A stretch of DNA of 64,000 nucleotides from REEB95 sp963762425 (GTDB taxonomy: Bacteria; Pseudomonadota; Alphaproteobacteria; ATCC43930; CGMCC-115725): assembly GCA_963762425.1 (NCBI GenBank), contig CAVXKY010000004.1, positions 310,001-374,000 on the forward strand, in the 5' to 3' direction. Positions 48,804 to 57,353 of this stretch are shown in pieces (position 1 is the stretch's first letter; each line of letters begins with the position of its first letter). The translations under genes and the position numbers were made by a program. Below the pieces are notes generated by a model that did no database searches, was not told where the DNA came from, and worked only from the letters and a program-made list of their open reading frames with translations.

Positions 48804-49138
48804 CGCGAACGCCTCTCTGGCCGGATGATGGGAGTCTGCGGCGCATGAGCCGGTTCACGCGCCACGGTCATTGTCCGGCTGCTGCCGCACGATCGCAATT
48901 CAACCGACATTCCCCCGGAAACCGGCCGTTGGACCGGTCGATCTGGCGCCGGGCATTCTTTACGCAGCGCTCTGGGCCGTCAAGCCGGTTGCGCCGGAAA
49001 TTCCTCGGCCGCCCGAACGCGCCGGACCGATCCCGGCATCGCCGGCCCCGTGTAACATATTGATCGACTGATAAAATATTGCGCTTCCGGGCGTGGCAAG
49101 GGTGTCAGCCATGCTTCCCGGGCCGCCAGCGCGCCGAT
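48804..49138. other. Gap upstream of UbiD 3, no gene
   Basis: 335 bases without a supported gene. The AT-rich block around 49050-49080 (CATATTGATCGACTGATAAAATATTG-like, read in short pieces) stands out against the GC-rich surroundings and may hold the UbiD 3 promoter or an operator. Confidence 0.35.
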
Positions 49139-50386
49139 TCAAGGTTTTGGCGCCGCGCTCTTCAGCAGGTCGGACAGTTTTTGGCCGGGATCGGCCAGGG
49201 TTTCCCTCGGGAAAATCGCCTTGGTTGCGATCAAGCGGCGGAGCGCCGACATCTCGCGGCCGTTGTTGACGGTGATGGCGGCGGCAATCCGGCGGTCCGG
49301 GCCGAGGCCTATGATGGTGAATTGATTCGAAGCCGGATCGCCGCGAACCACCAGATCCAAATCCGGTTCGACCAGCCCCAGCATTTGGATGTTACAGTCG
49401 TATTGGTCGGTCCAAAGCCACGGTATTTCGGCATAGGGCTCGTTCGTGCCCAGCATCGCGCGTGCGACGGCGGCCGCCTGGTTGAGCGCCACCTGCCATG
49501 ATTCCACCCTGATCGCGCGGCCGAGCAGCGGATTATGGTGACGCGTCACATCGCCGGCCGCGAAGATATCGGGGTCGCTCGTGCGTCCATATTGATCGAC
49601 GCGGATTCCGTCATCGATCTCGAGACCCGCCGCCTCGGCCAAGGCGGTGTTGGGCTGGGCGCCGATCCCCGCGATGACGATATCGCAGTTATGCTCGGCG
49701 CGTTCGGTCCTCACCAAGACGCGGCCGTTTTGGCCCGCTTCCATGCTCTTCAGCCGCGAATCGAACTCGAACTTGACCCCGTGCTTTTCGTGGAGTGTCC
49801 GGACAAAATCGCCGATCAGCGGCGGCAGGGCGCGGGCCAGAAGGCGCGTCGCCGCTTCCAGCACCGTCACCCGGCTTCCGAGCTGGGTTGCGGATGCGGC
49901 CAGCTCCAATCCGATGAAACCGCCGCCGATCATCACGATTTCGGCGCCCGGTGTCAGCACCTCCCTGATCCGCTCGGCGTCGCTCAAACTCCGTAAATAA
50001 TAGACCCGCGCGCCGCCGGGAATGGGCGGCAGAACCCGATAGCGGCATCCGGTGGCCAGGAGCAGCCGTCCATATTTCACCTTTTCGCCGTCGGCGAGCT
50101 CGACCAGCTTTGCCGGTCGATCGATCCGTATGGCCGCGCAACCGAGCTTCAGGCCGATGCGGTGTTCCGCGAAGAACGCTTCGGGCTTGAGATAGAGTTG
50201 AGCCGCGCTGAGCCGGTCGGTGAGGTAGGCCTTGGACAGGGGAGGGCGCTGATAGGGCAGGTGGGATTCCTCGCCGATCAGCAGGATATCGGCGTCGGGC
50301 GCCTGCTGGCGCAATATCTCCGCCGCGCGGATGCCCGCGGGTCCGGCGCCGATGATCACGAAAGGTCCGGAGACGGTCATGTCCAT
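49139..50386 (-). CDS. NAD(P)H:rubredoxin/ferredoxin-reductase-type FAD oxidoreductase
   Basis: The 415-residue flavoprotein has FAD-binding FVIIGAGPAGIRAAEIL, NAD(P)-binding IVMIGGGFIGLELAASATQLG, and the second FAD motif DPDIFAAGDVTRH, followed by RVESWQVALNQAAAVARAML. This matches the ferredoxin/rubredoxin reductase components of oxygenases. It starts 36 bases after the boxB stop on the same strand, so it is the leading candidate to reduce the BoxB electron donor. A canonical BoxA reductase is not in the window. Confidence 0.88.
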   Translation of the reverse strand: MDMTVSGPFVIIGAGPAGIRAAEILRQQAPDADILLIGEESHLPYQRPPLSKAYLTDRLSAAQLYLKPEAFFAEHRIGLKLGCAAIRIDRPAKLVELADGEKVKYGRLLLATGCRYRVLPPIPGGARVYYLRSLSDAERIREVLTPGAEIVMIGGGFIGLELAASATQLGSRVTVLEAATRLLARALPPLIGDFVRTLHEKHGVKFEFDSRLKSMEAGQNGRVLVRTERAEHNCDIVIAGIGAQPNTALAEAAGLEIDDGIRVDQYGRTSDPDIFAAGDVTRHHNPLLGRAIRVESWQVALNQAAAVARAMLGTNEPYAEIPWLWTDQYDCNIQMLGLVEPDLDLVVRGDPASNQFTIIGLGPDRRIAAAITVNNGREMSALRRLIATKAIFPRETLADPGQKLSDLLKSAAPKP

Positions 50387-50422
50387 CGCCCGTTGGAATG
50401 GGTGATCCGGCTAAAGCGGCGT

Positions 50423-51844
50423 CTAATGAAGGTGGACGTAGCTGTAATCCACGGGAAGATTGTTGATGCCGCGGTCGGGCGGGGCAATCCACCCCGCCAT
50501 CTTGCCGGGCTCGATCACCCGTTGCATCAAGCTGCGGATGAAGGCCTTGTCGGAATCGGACGGAAGCCATCCCGGCAACTGCTGGTTCCAGTGCTCGGAT
50601 GAGACGATCTTGCCCGCCGGATCCACGAACTTGCCCACCCACACGCCGATATTCCGGCGGAAGTGCGGGCTCGGCAAGGCGAGTTCGAAGGAAAATCCTG
50701 CCTTGGCGATGAGGCGATTCCAGCGCTTCACGCCGATCTCGCAATCGCGGATATAGGCGTTGCGGGTCACTTCATTCATGGCGTTGCGCATCGTCACCGT
50801 CTCGCTGGCGATGCCGTCGGCCGTCGGTGTCTCGAACGTGAAGGTGCTGTCCTTGCATACGTGGTCTTCGTAATTGGTCTCGTCGGGACGGCCCTTGATG
50901 CCGTTGGCGAAATAAACCGCGGCGTTCGACGACACTTCGGCGCCGAACAGGTCGAGCGAGGAGCTGAACCAGAAATTGATGTAACGCTGGATGGTCGGCA
51001 GATCGACGGCGCCGGCGCGGCGGATGGCGTCGGGCTCCTCGGTGTGGAGTTCTTTCATCACTTCGAGCGTGCGCTTGATCGCGCGGGTGATGCCGGTATC
51101 GCCCACGAACATGTGATGGGCTTCCTCGGTGAGCATGAACTGGCAGGTGCGCGCCAGCGGGTCGAACCCGCTTTCGGCGAGGCTCTTGAGCTGGTACTTG
51201 CCGTCGCGGTCGGTGAAATAGGTGAACATGTAGAAGGAGAGCCAATCCTGGATCGGCTCGTTGAAGGTGCCGAGAATACGCGGCTTGTTCTTGTCGCCCG
51301 AATGGCGCATGAGCAGTTCCTCGGCCTCCTCGCGTCCGTCGCGGCCGAAATAGGCGTGCAGCAGGTAGACCATCGCCCAGAGATGGCGGCCTTCCTCGAC
51401 GTTCACCTGGAATAGATTGCGCAGATCGTAAAGCGACGGGCAGGTCAGGCCCAACAGCCGTTGCTGTTCGACCGAGGCCGGCTCGGTGTCGCCTTGGGTC
51501 ACGATGAGCCGGCGCAGCGTGGCGCGATGCTCGCCGGGAACCTGCTGCCAGGCGGGCTGGCCCATCACGTCGCCGAAGCCGATGCGGCGGTCGGCCACCG
51601 GCTCGGCGAGAAAAATTCCCCAGCGGTATTCGGGCATCTTGGTCGTGCCGTAGGTCGCCCAACCCTTGGCGTCGACCGAGGTCGCGGTGCGGAGATAGAC
51701 GTCGGCGCCTTGAAAGGTCGAAGGGCCGAGCTCGCGCCACCAATCGAGGAAACGCGGCTGCCAATGCTCGAGCGCGCGCTGCAGGGTCGGATCGTCGGCG
51801 AGGCCGACATTGTTCGGGATGCGCTCCTTATAGTCGATCGCCAT
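50423..51844 (-). CDS. boxB: Benzoyl-CoA 2,3-epoxidase BoxB
   Basis: BoxB is the di-iron oxygenase that epoxidises benzoyl-CoA at positions 2,3 in the aerobic hybrid (box) pathway. The 473-residue length is exact for the family. Iron-ligand motifs are visible: Glu151-x-x-His154 (VEEGRHLW), Asp212 and Glu241-x-x-His244 (TEEAHHMF). Other family blocks include GIFLAEPVADRRIGFGD and PSPHFRRNIGVW. ATG 51844 lies four bases after the boxC stop, in the operon boxC-boxB-reductase controlled by BoxR. Confidence 0.97.
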   Translation of the reverse strand: MAIDYKERIPNNVGLADDPTLQRALEHWQPRFLDWWRELGPSTFQGADVYLRTATSVDAKGWATYGTTKMPEYRWGIFLAEPVADRRIGFGDVMGQPAWQQVPGEHRATLRRLIVTQGDTEPASVEQQRLLGLTCPSLYDLRNLFQVNVEEGRHLWAMVYLLHAYFGRDGREEAEELLMRHSGDKNKPRILGTFNEPIQDWLSFYMFTYFTDRDGKYQLKSLAESGFDPLARTCQFMLTEEAHHMFVGDTGITRAIKRTLEVMKELHTEEPDAIRRAGAVDLPTIQRYINFWFSSSLDLFGAEVSSNAAVYFANGIKGRPDETNYEDHVCKDSTFTFETPTADGIASETVTMRNAMNEVTRNAYIRDCEIGVKRWNRLIAKAGFSFELALPSPHFRRNIGVWVGKFVDPAGKIVSSEHWNQQLPGWLPSDSDKAFIRSLMQRVIEPGKMAGWIAPPDRGINNLPVDYSYVHLH

Positions 51845-51848
51845 GGTC

Positions 51849-53498
51849 TCAGACCCTTTCCCAATTGAATTGCGGTTTGGAGCCGCTGCCGAACAGCTTC
51901 AAAGCGCCCTTGTCGCCGACGGCATTGGGGCGGTTGAAAACCCAGTTCTGCCAGGCCGAGAGCCGGCTGAAAATCCGCGTTTCCATCGTCTCGACGCCGG
52001 CGAAGCGCAAATTCGCCTCCATGGCCGTCAGCGCATCGGGGGACAGGCTGGTGCGTTCCTCGACGGCCACGCGGATCTCGTCGTTCCAATCGAGCGCGTC
52101 GGGCGCATAGGTGACGAGCCCCAGTTTGGTTGCCGCCGCGGCATCGAGCAATTCGCCGGTCCGGCCCGCCGCCGCCGTCACCGGCCCCGGCTCGCCGCAG
52201 AAGCGCATGGCCAGCCGGGTTTGGCCGTTGGCCATCGGGTAAGGGCCGAAATTGGCGGCCGACAACGCCAGACGCGGCGCCTCGTTGTCGCCTTCGGACA
52301 AGGCCAGCATGTACGACCGGTCGGCGGCGAGCGCCAATTCCAACAGGCTGCCCGCGAAACACGAACCCCGGTCGATGATGGCAAAGAAGCTGCGCGACGA
52401 GACGTCGAGCCGCGCGAAACTGCGGGACAGGAAACCGATGGTCTCGCGCACGAACCAGTTCCGTTGATTGGACAGCATCAATGCGTCGCTCTCAAGCAGG
52501 GCCTCGATGGAGCCGCGTGTCTTCAACAGCAAGGTGCCGATTTCGAGTTCGTTGGTGCGCAGCATGAGAATGGCGTCGTCGAGCTCGCGCGCGACGGCCA
52601 GCGGCCACCACGCCGCTCCGGCGGCGAGGATCTCCTCGAGATTGCGCGGCCCGTTGGCGGCGGGGCCGGCGACGGAAATGGTCGCTAGGCGCCGCGGCCG
52701 GTCGAACGCCACGTCGACCCAGCGGTAATGATAACCCTTTTCGTCGACGCGCCGGTCAAGCGGCGGGAGCTTCACGCCGGCGGCTCCGGTCGGACGGTCG
52801 CTGGCGGCGGCCAGGGCGAGGGCGCGTTCCTTCACCGTATCGGCGAAACGGGTCGGCGGCGCCGCTTGATCGATCAGATTCCATTGCTTGGCCCGGTCGG
52901 CGCGCACGCCCTCGACCGTGGTGCAAAAAACGTCGGCGAGATCGCGCCGCACCTTCCGCTTGTCGACCAGGCGGGTCAGGCCGCCGGTGCCCGGCAGCAC
53001 GCCCAGGAGCGGAACCTCGGGCAGGCTGACGGTCGAGGAGCGGTCGTCGATCATGATGATCTCGTCACAGGCGAGCGCGACCTCGTAACCGCCGCCCGCG
53101 CAGGTGCCGTTGAGCGCGGCGATGAATTTGAGACCGGAACGCCGGCTCGACTCCTCGATGCCGTTACGGGTCTCATTGGTGAATTTACAGAAATTGACCT
53201 TCCAGGCGTGGGAGGACGTTCCCAACATGTAGATATTGGCGCCGGAGCAGAACATCCGATCCTTGCCGCTGGTCAGCACCACCGTCCTGACCTCGGGGTG
53301 CTCGAAGCGGATGCGGTTGAGCGCGTCGTACAGTTCGATGTCGACGCCGAGATCGTAGGAGTTGAGCTTCAGCTTGTAGCCCGGCTTGATCCCGCCATCC
53401 TCGGCGACGTCGAGCAAAAGCGTCGCGACCGGCCCGTCGAATTCCATGCGCCAGTGTTTGTAGAGTCGAGGATGGGTGTCGAAGGTGGTCAATTCCAT
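51849..53498 (-). CDS. boxC: 2,3-epoxybenzoyl-CoA dihydrolase BoxC
   Basis: BoxC is a double-length crotonase that opens 2,3-epoxybenzoyl-CoA hydrolytically to 3,4-dehydroadipyl-CoA semialdehyde and formate. The 549-residue protein has the BoxC-specific start FDTHPRLYKHWRMEFDGPVATLLLD, oxyanion blocks FCSGANIYMLG and NGTCAGGGYEVALACDEI, and the terminal NWVFNRPNAVGDKGALKLFG. ATG 53498 is chosen because AGGAG lies upstream and the conserved protein starts there. A TATATA -10 overlaps TGCA-containing repeats upstream. First gene of the box operon. Confidence 0.96.
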   Translation of the reverse strand: MELTTFDTHPRLYKHWRMEFDGPVATLLLDVAEDGGIKPGYKLKLNSYDLGVDIELYDALNRIRFEHPEVRTVVLTSGKDRMFCSGANIYMLGTSSHAWKVNFCKFTNETRNGIEESSRRSGLKFIAALNGTCAGGGYEVALACDEIIMIDDRSSTVSLPEVPLLGVLPGTGGLTRLVDKRKVRRDLADVFCTTVEGVRADRAKQWNLIDQAAPPTRFADTVKERALALAAASDRPTGAAGVKLPPLDRRVDEKGYHYRWVDVAFDRPRRLATISVAGPAANGPRNLEEILAAGAAWWPLAVARELDDAILMLRTNELEIGTLLLKTRGSIEALLESDALMLSNQRNWFVRETIGFLSRSFARLDVSSRSFFAIIDRGSCFAGSLLELALAADRSYMLALSEGDNEAPRLALSAANFGPYPMANGQTRLAMRFCGEPGPVTAAAGRTGELLDAAAATKLGLVTYAPDALDWNDEIRVAVEERTSLSPDALTAMEANLRFAGVETMETRIFSRLSAWQNWVFNRPNAVGDKGALKLFGSGSKPQFNWERV

Positions 53499-53525
53499 CG
53501 CGGCAGCGGCTCCTTGGAGGAAGTG

Positions 53526-53546
53526 GATATATAGTGCATGAATAAT
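53526..53546 (-). promoter_or_regulatory. boxC promoter with a BoxR operator-like motif
   Basis: Read on the minus strand, ATTATTCATGCACTATATATCC combines a TGCA box (53535-53538) with a TATATA -10. The boxR promoter has the same GCACTATAAT arrangement. TGCA repeats are the known recognition feature of BzdR/BoxR regulators. Overlap with the -10 fits repression. Confidence 0.5.
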
Positions 53547-53616
53547 GACGATCAAGCAATATGTTTCAGATCGGCGCCTTGCCGCGTTTCCGGCGAAAAA
53601 GCCCCGGGCTTGCGCG

Positions 53617-54522
53617 CTAGGACGCGCCCGAGGTTTTGACCAAGGCGCGCAACTCCTTGTAGCTCTGCTCGGCCTTCTTGCCGGTCGTCTTCACGGTCGC
53701 GTCCGCCTTGCTGTACAGGCCGTTGCGGCCGTCGAGAATGCGGCGAAGATCCTCCATCGCCTCTTCGTTGTTGGCCATCGGGCGGTAATCGCCTTGCGCG
53801 ATCACCCGGCTCATATGCTCCTCCGGTTCGGCCGACAGCCAAACGGTGTAACAGGCGGACAGCAACAAATCGAACGTTGCCGCTTCCGACACGATGCTGC
53901 CGCCGGTGGCGATGACGGCGCGGTCGTAGCGCTCGATCACGTTCTCGAGCGCGCGCCGCTCGTATCGGCGGTAAGCGGCTTGGCCGTAGAGATCGAAAAC
54001 CTCGCGCAGATTGGCGCCGACTTCACGCTCGATTTCGCGGTCGAGTTCGACGAAGGGTATGCGCAGATCCTTGGCCAGCCTGGCGCCCAGCGTCGATTTG
54101 CCGGCGCCGCGCAAGCCGATGAGGGCGATGCGATGGTGGCGTTCGCTTTCGGCGGCCGTGCCGAAGTTTTTCGTCAACAGCTTGCGCGCCTGGGGGAGTT
54201 CCTGGGGCGAAAGCCGGCTCAAGGTCTGGATCAGCAAGGTGAGCTCGACCGGCCGGTCCGGTTCTTCGCGCACGAGATCGGCGATCGGCAGTCCCATCGC
54301 ATGGGCGACTTGGCGCAACAGCGCGATCGAGATGTTGCCCAATCCCGCCTCGAGCTGGGCGAGATAACGCTCCGAGACGGCGGAATCGCGCGCCAGAATC
54401 TTGCGCGTCATGCCGCGCCGGGCGCGCGCCTCGCGAATCCTCTCCCCCAGAACCCGGAGATAGTCGGCTTCGCCGTTCTCCGCTTCGCGGTGCTTCTTGG
54501 TGGTGGCGTCTCGTGTCGTCAT
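53617..54522 (-). CDS. boxR: BoxR/BzdR-family transcriptional regulator (HTH plus shikimate-kinase-like domain)
   Basis: The 301-residue protein has an XRE-type HTH (residues 22-85, GMTRKILARDSAVSERYLAQLEAGLGN) joined to a shikimate-kinase-like domain with P-loop GLRGAGKST (136-144) and VIATGGSIVSEA. In box/bzd systems this architecture binds benzoyl-CoA and represses the catabolic operon until substrate accumulates. It is encoded upstream of boxC on the same strand and has its own promoter with a palindrome. ATG 54522 starts the conserved protein. Confidence 0.93.
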   Translation of the reverse strand: MTTRDATTKKHREAENGEADYLRVLGERIREARARRGMTRKILARDSAVSERYLAQLEAGLGNISIALLRQVAHAMGLPIADLVREEPDRPVELTLLIQTLSRLSPQELPQARKLLTKNFGTAAESERHHRIALIGLRGAGKSTLGARLAKDLRIPFVELDREIEREVGANLREVFDLYGQAAYRRYERRALENVIERYDRAVIATGGSIVSEAATFDLLLSACYTVWLSAEPEEHMSRVIAQGDYRPMANNEEAMEDLRRILDGRNGLYSKADATVKTTGKKAEQSYKELRALVKTSGAS

Positions 54523-54567
54523 GGTCGTCCCGTTTGCCCGCCGAATCCCGGCCGAGGCCCAACATGA

Positions 54568-54594
54568 ATTATAGTGCTTGCAAAACATTTTGCA
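54568..54594 (-). promoter_or_regulatory. boxR promoter and palindromic operator
   Basis: A perfect TATAAT lies on the minus strand (54568-54573). Five bases upstream is TGCAAAACATTTTGCA (54579-54594), 7-bp arms around CA, in the -35/spacer region. TGCA at both ends matches the BzdR-type operator core. The site also lies in the divergent region of the flavodoxin gene, so it could control both. Confidence 0.6.
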
Positions 54595-54673
54595 TGTATT
54601 ATTTACAGAGGCGCCCTAATCGCGGCCTCGCGCCGCGCGGACGGGCTTCTGTCTCGGAATCCTGGGAGTCTGG

Positions 54674-55150
54674 GTGAGCCTGCACTTGAAGATATTGGTC
54701 GGCACGATGACGGGCACGGCGGAATTGGTGGCCGAAGAGCTGCGCGACGCCCTGGCGGCCAAAGGCGTGGCCGCGGAGATCGTGCTGATGAACGCCTGCG
54801 ATGCCGGCACGTTCGCGGCCGGCGGCGCGTTTCTCATCTGCACCTCCACCTATGGCCAGGGCGACGTTCCGGACAACGCCCAGGCGCTGTTCGCGGCCCT
54901 CGAAACCGCCAAGCCCGATCTCTCCCAGGTGTCGTACGGGCTCATCGCCCTCGGCGACCGCACCTATGCGCAGACCTTCTGCTTCGGGGGCAAGCGTTTC
55001 GACGCGTTGTTGCAATCCTACGGCGCGCATCGCATCGGCGAAGTCCTGCTGCATGACGCCAGCGCCGGCACCGTCCCGGAAGAAGTCGCCCTCGAATGGA
55101 TCGGGCCGTGGATCGATCAATTCCGCCGGCAATGCGACAAAGCAGCCTGA
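54674..55150 (+). CDS. Flavodoxin (MioC-like)
   Basis: A 158-residue flavodoxin with the FMN-phosphate loop VGTMTGTAELVAEEL, the STYGQGDVPDNAQALF segment and LIALGDRTYAQTFCFGGKRFDALL. It carries one electron at a time between a reductase and an acceptor. GTG start at 54674. It is divergent from boxR, with the BoxR-type palindrome between them, which suggests co-regulation with the box genes and a possible role in feeding electrons to BoxB. Confidence 0.88.
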   Translation: MSLHLKILVGTMTGTAELVAEELRDALAAKGVAAEIVLMNACDAGTFAAGGAFLICTSTYGQGDVPDNAQALFAALETAKPDLSQVSYGLIALGDRTYAQTFCFGGKRFDALLQSYGAHRIGEVLLHDASAGTVPEEVALEWIGPWIDQFRRQCDKAA

Positions 55151-55213
55151 GCGGCCGTGCTCCGGAAGATGATAGAGTGCAGCGCCGCCGCCGTTTGATG
55201 AAAGGAAACCCCG

Positions 55214-55681
55214 ATGTCGCAGCCGGATGATTTCATTCGCCTGATTTCGAGCGTTACGTCGCGCATCGCCGGAAAGCCGGTCGATCGCCAGCTCGCCGGC
55301 GAATTGAACGCCGCCTTTCCGCCCGGCGGCCCGGTCTTTCGCAGCATCGCGGAGAGTTGCCAGGCGGCCATCAAGGCGGGCTGGATGTGCAACCGCGAGG
55401 CCGGCGGCATCCGCTACGGCCGGGTGGTCAAGCCCGGCGCGGCCACGCACGGCTTCAGCGTCGACGTCGTCGACATGGCGGACGTCGCCGGTCCGCATCA
55501 CCGTCATCCCAAGGGCGAAATCGACCTGATCATGCCGGTTACGCCGGACGCCGTTTTCGACGGGCATGGCGCGGGCTGGGTGGTCTACGGCCCCGATACC
55601 GCGCACAGTCCGACGGTAGCGAAAGGACACGCGCTCGTTCTCTACCTGCTCCCGGACGGCGCCATCGAATTCACGCGATAA
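55214..55681 (+). CDS. DUF4863 / 4-hydroxylaminobenzoate-lyase-like protein
   Basis: A 155-residue protein containing GGIRYGRVVKPGAATHGFSVDVVDMADVAGPHHRHPKGEIDLIMPV. The HHRHxxGE cluster in a short beta-rich protein suggests a cupin-type metal site. The family includes PnbB, which converts 4-hydroxylaminobenzoate to protocatechuate, but members are also found beside box genes where that reaction is not expected. ATG 55214 follows GAAAGGAAAC. It lies 63 bases after the flavodoxin gene, probably in the same transcript. Confidence 0.75.
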   Translation: MSQPDDFIRLISSVTSRIAGKPVDRQLAGELNAAFPPGGPVFRSIAESCQAAIKAGWMCNREAGGIRYGRVVKPGAATHGFSVDVVDMADVAGPHHRHPKGEIDLIMPVTPDAVFDGHGAGWVVYGPDTAHSPTVAKGHALVLYLLPDGAIEFTR

Positions 55682-55794
55682 TCGGCTTGGCCGCGCTCCC
55701 GATCGTCGGGCCGGCCGGCGGCTGTGGGGTGGGATGGGGGGGTTTGTGTTGTCCCAAAGGCTAATCAAATAGGGATCGCAACGGGGAGGACAGC

Positions 55795-57146
55795 ATGGCC
55801 GCGATTATCGACGTGCCGGCATGGATCGAACGGCAGAAGGTGAGTCCGGACGCAGATCCTGGTGATGGTCCTGATGACTTGCACGACCGCCATCGACGGT
55901 TTCGATGCCAGATGATCGGTTAGTCGCCCGGCCGTGATCCAGCAGTTCAAGGTGCCGCCGGCACGAATTCACATCGGTGTTCGCGATCGGCCTGGCTGGC
56001 TGTCCTGATCGGATGCCTCGTCGATTGCGCCGCTTGCCGACTGGATCGGCGCAAGCGGATTCTGCTCGGCAGCTGCATTTTCTTCGGCGTGATGACCTCT
56101 GAGCGCTCGGGCCGACTCGCTACAATCTCTGATCGTCCTGCGTTTCCTGACCGGGCTCGGGCTCGGCGGCTCGATGGCCAACGCGATTGCGTTGACGGCG
56201 GAATACTTCCCGGCGCGCAAACGCGCCTTTACGACGATGGCGATGTTCTGCGGTTTTCCGCTCGGCGCCACCTTGGGCGGCTTCCTGGCGGCCGGCATGA
56301 TCCCGCAATACGGATGGCCCTCCGTGTTCGTGGTCGGCGGCGTCCTTCCGCTCATATTGGCCGCGGTCGTGGCCGCTACGCTTCCGGAATCGTTTCGCCA
56401 TCTCGTGCTGAAGAATTATCCGGCGGCGAAGATCAGCGGCAGTGCTTCGCCGCATCGATCCGTCGGCGGTTTTCGCGGAAGGAACGACCTTTGTCGTCCA
56501 TGAGGAGCAAGCGGCCGGGATCACGGTGAAGCATCTCTTTCGCGAAGGCCGCGCCCTCGGCACGATCCTGCTGTGGATCATCTTTTTCTGCAGCCTTCTG
56601 GATGTTTTCTTTCTCTCCAGCTGGTTGCCCACGGTCTTGCACGAGGCCGGCCTGTCGATTTCGGCATCGGTCGTCGAAACCGCGCTGTTTCAAGGCGGCG
56701 GCGTCGTCGCCGGCCTGACGCTTGGGGCTGGTCATCGATCGCGCCGGATTTTTGAAGGTTCTGGTTCCGGTCTACATCGGCGCCGGGCTCGCGATCGCGT
56801 TCGATCGGCTTCGCCGGAACGTCGCTCGGCTTCATCATGATTGCGAGCTTCCTGTCGGGCGCTTTCGTGATCGGTGGCCAAAACTCGGTGAACGTTCTCG
56901 CGGCGGTGTTCTATCCGACTTATATCCGCGCCACCGGCGTCGGCTGGGCGCTCGGGATCGGCCGCTTCGGGTCGATCGTCGGGCCGATGGTCGGCGGCAT
57001 GTTGCTGCAAGCGACATTGGGACCGGCAATCGTTGTTCATGGTTGCCGCGGTCCCGGCCTTCGTGGCTGCTGTCTCCGCTCTGATCCTGAGCCTGACGCG
57101 GAAAGAGATCAGGGCAAAAAGCGAATCGGCCTATCTCGCGCGCTGA
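55795..57146 (+). pseudogene. Aromatic-acid:H+ symporter of the MFS (AAHS-like), frameshifted
   Basis: It starts MAAIIDVPAWIERQK after GGGGAGGA, then breaks within 45 bases. In-order fragments follow in changing frames: MTCTTAIDGFDAQMIG, ADWIGRKRILLGSC, LRFLTGLGLGGSMANAIALTAEYFPARKRAF, AAGMIPQYGWPSVFVVGGVLPLI, ALFQGGGVVAGLTLG and PTYIRATGVGWALGIGRFGSIVGPMVGGML, ending SESAYLAR. DGFDxQ, RxG/GRKR and the RATGxGWALGIGRxGxIxGP motif are AAHS (PcaK/BenK) hallmarks: uptake of benzoate-type acids by proton symport. At least five indels; error and decay cannot be told apart. Confidence 0.82.
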
Positions 57147-57353
57147 TCCTGATCCCGGTTCGATCGGGAATTCAAACTAGGGGGATATACGTATTGTGTG
57201 GGCATTGCGGTGTCGGGAATAGATCGGCGGTCGTCTTCCTGCCTGACGGCAAGGAAATCCATTGATGACGCGGTGCCGGTGGCGGCTTGGCTCTCAAGTC
57301 GAACCCCGGCGTCCCGCGATTGAAGCCGAACGGCGCTGACCGGAGGATCGCAG

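Noticed and set aside
49050..49080. An FNR box in the AT-rich block before UbiD 3
   Set aside because: TTGAT-CGAC-TGATA matches only one half-site, so it does not meet the standard used for the other boxes.
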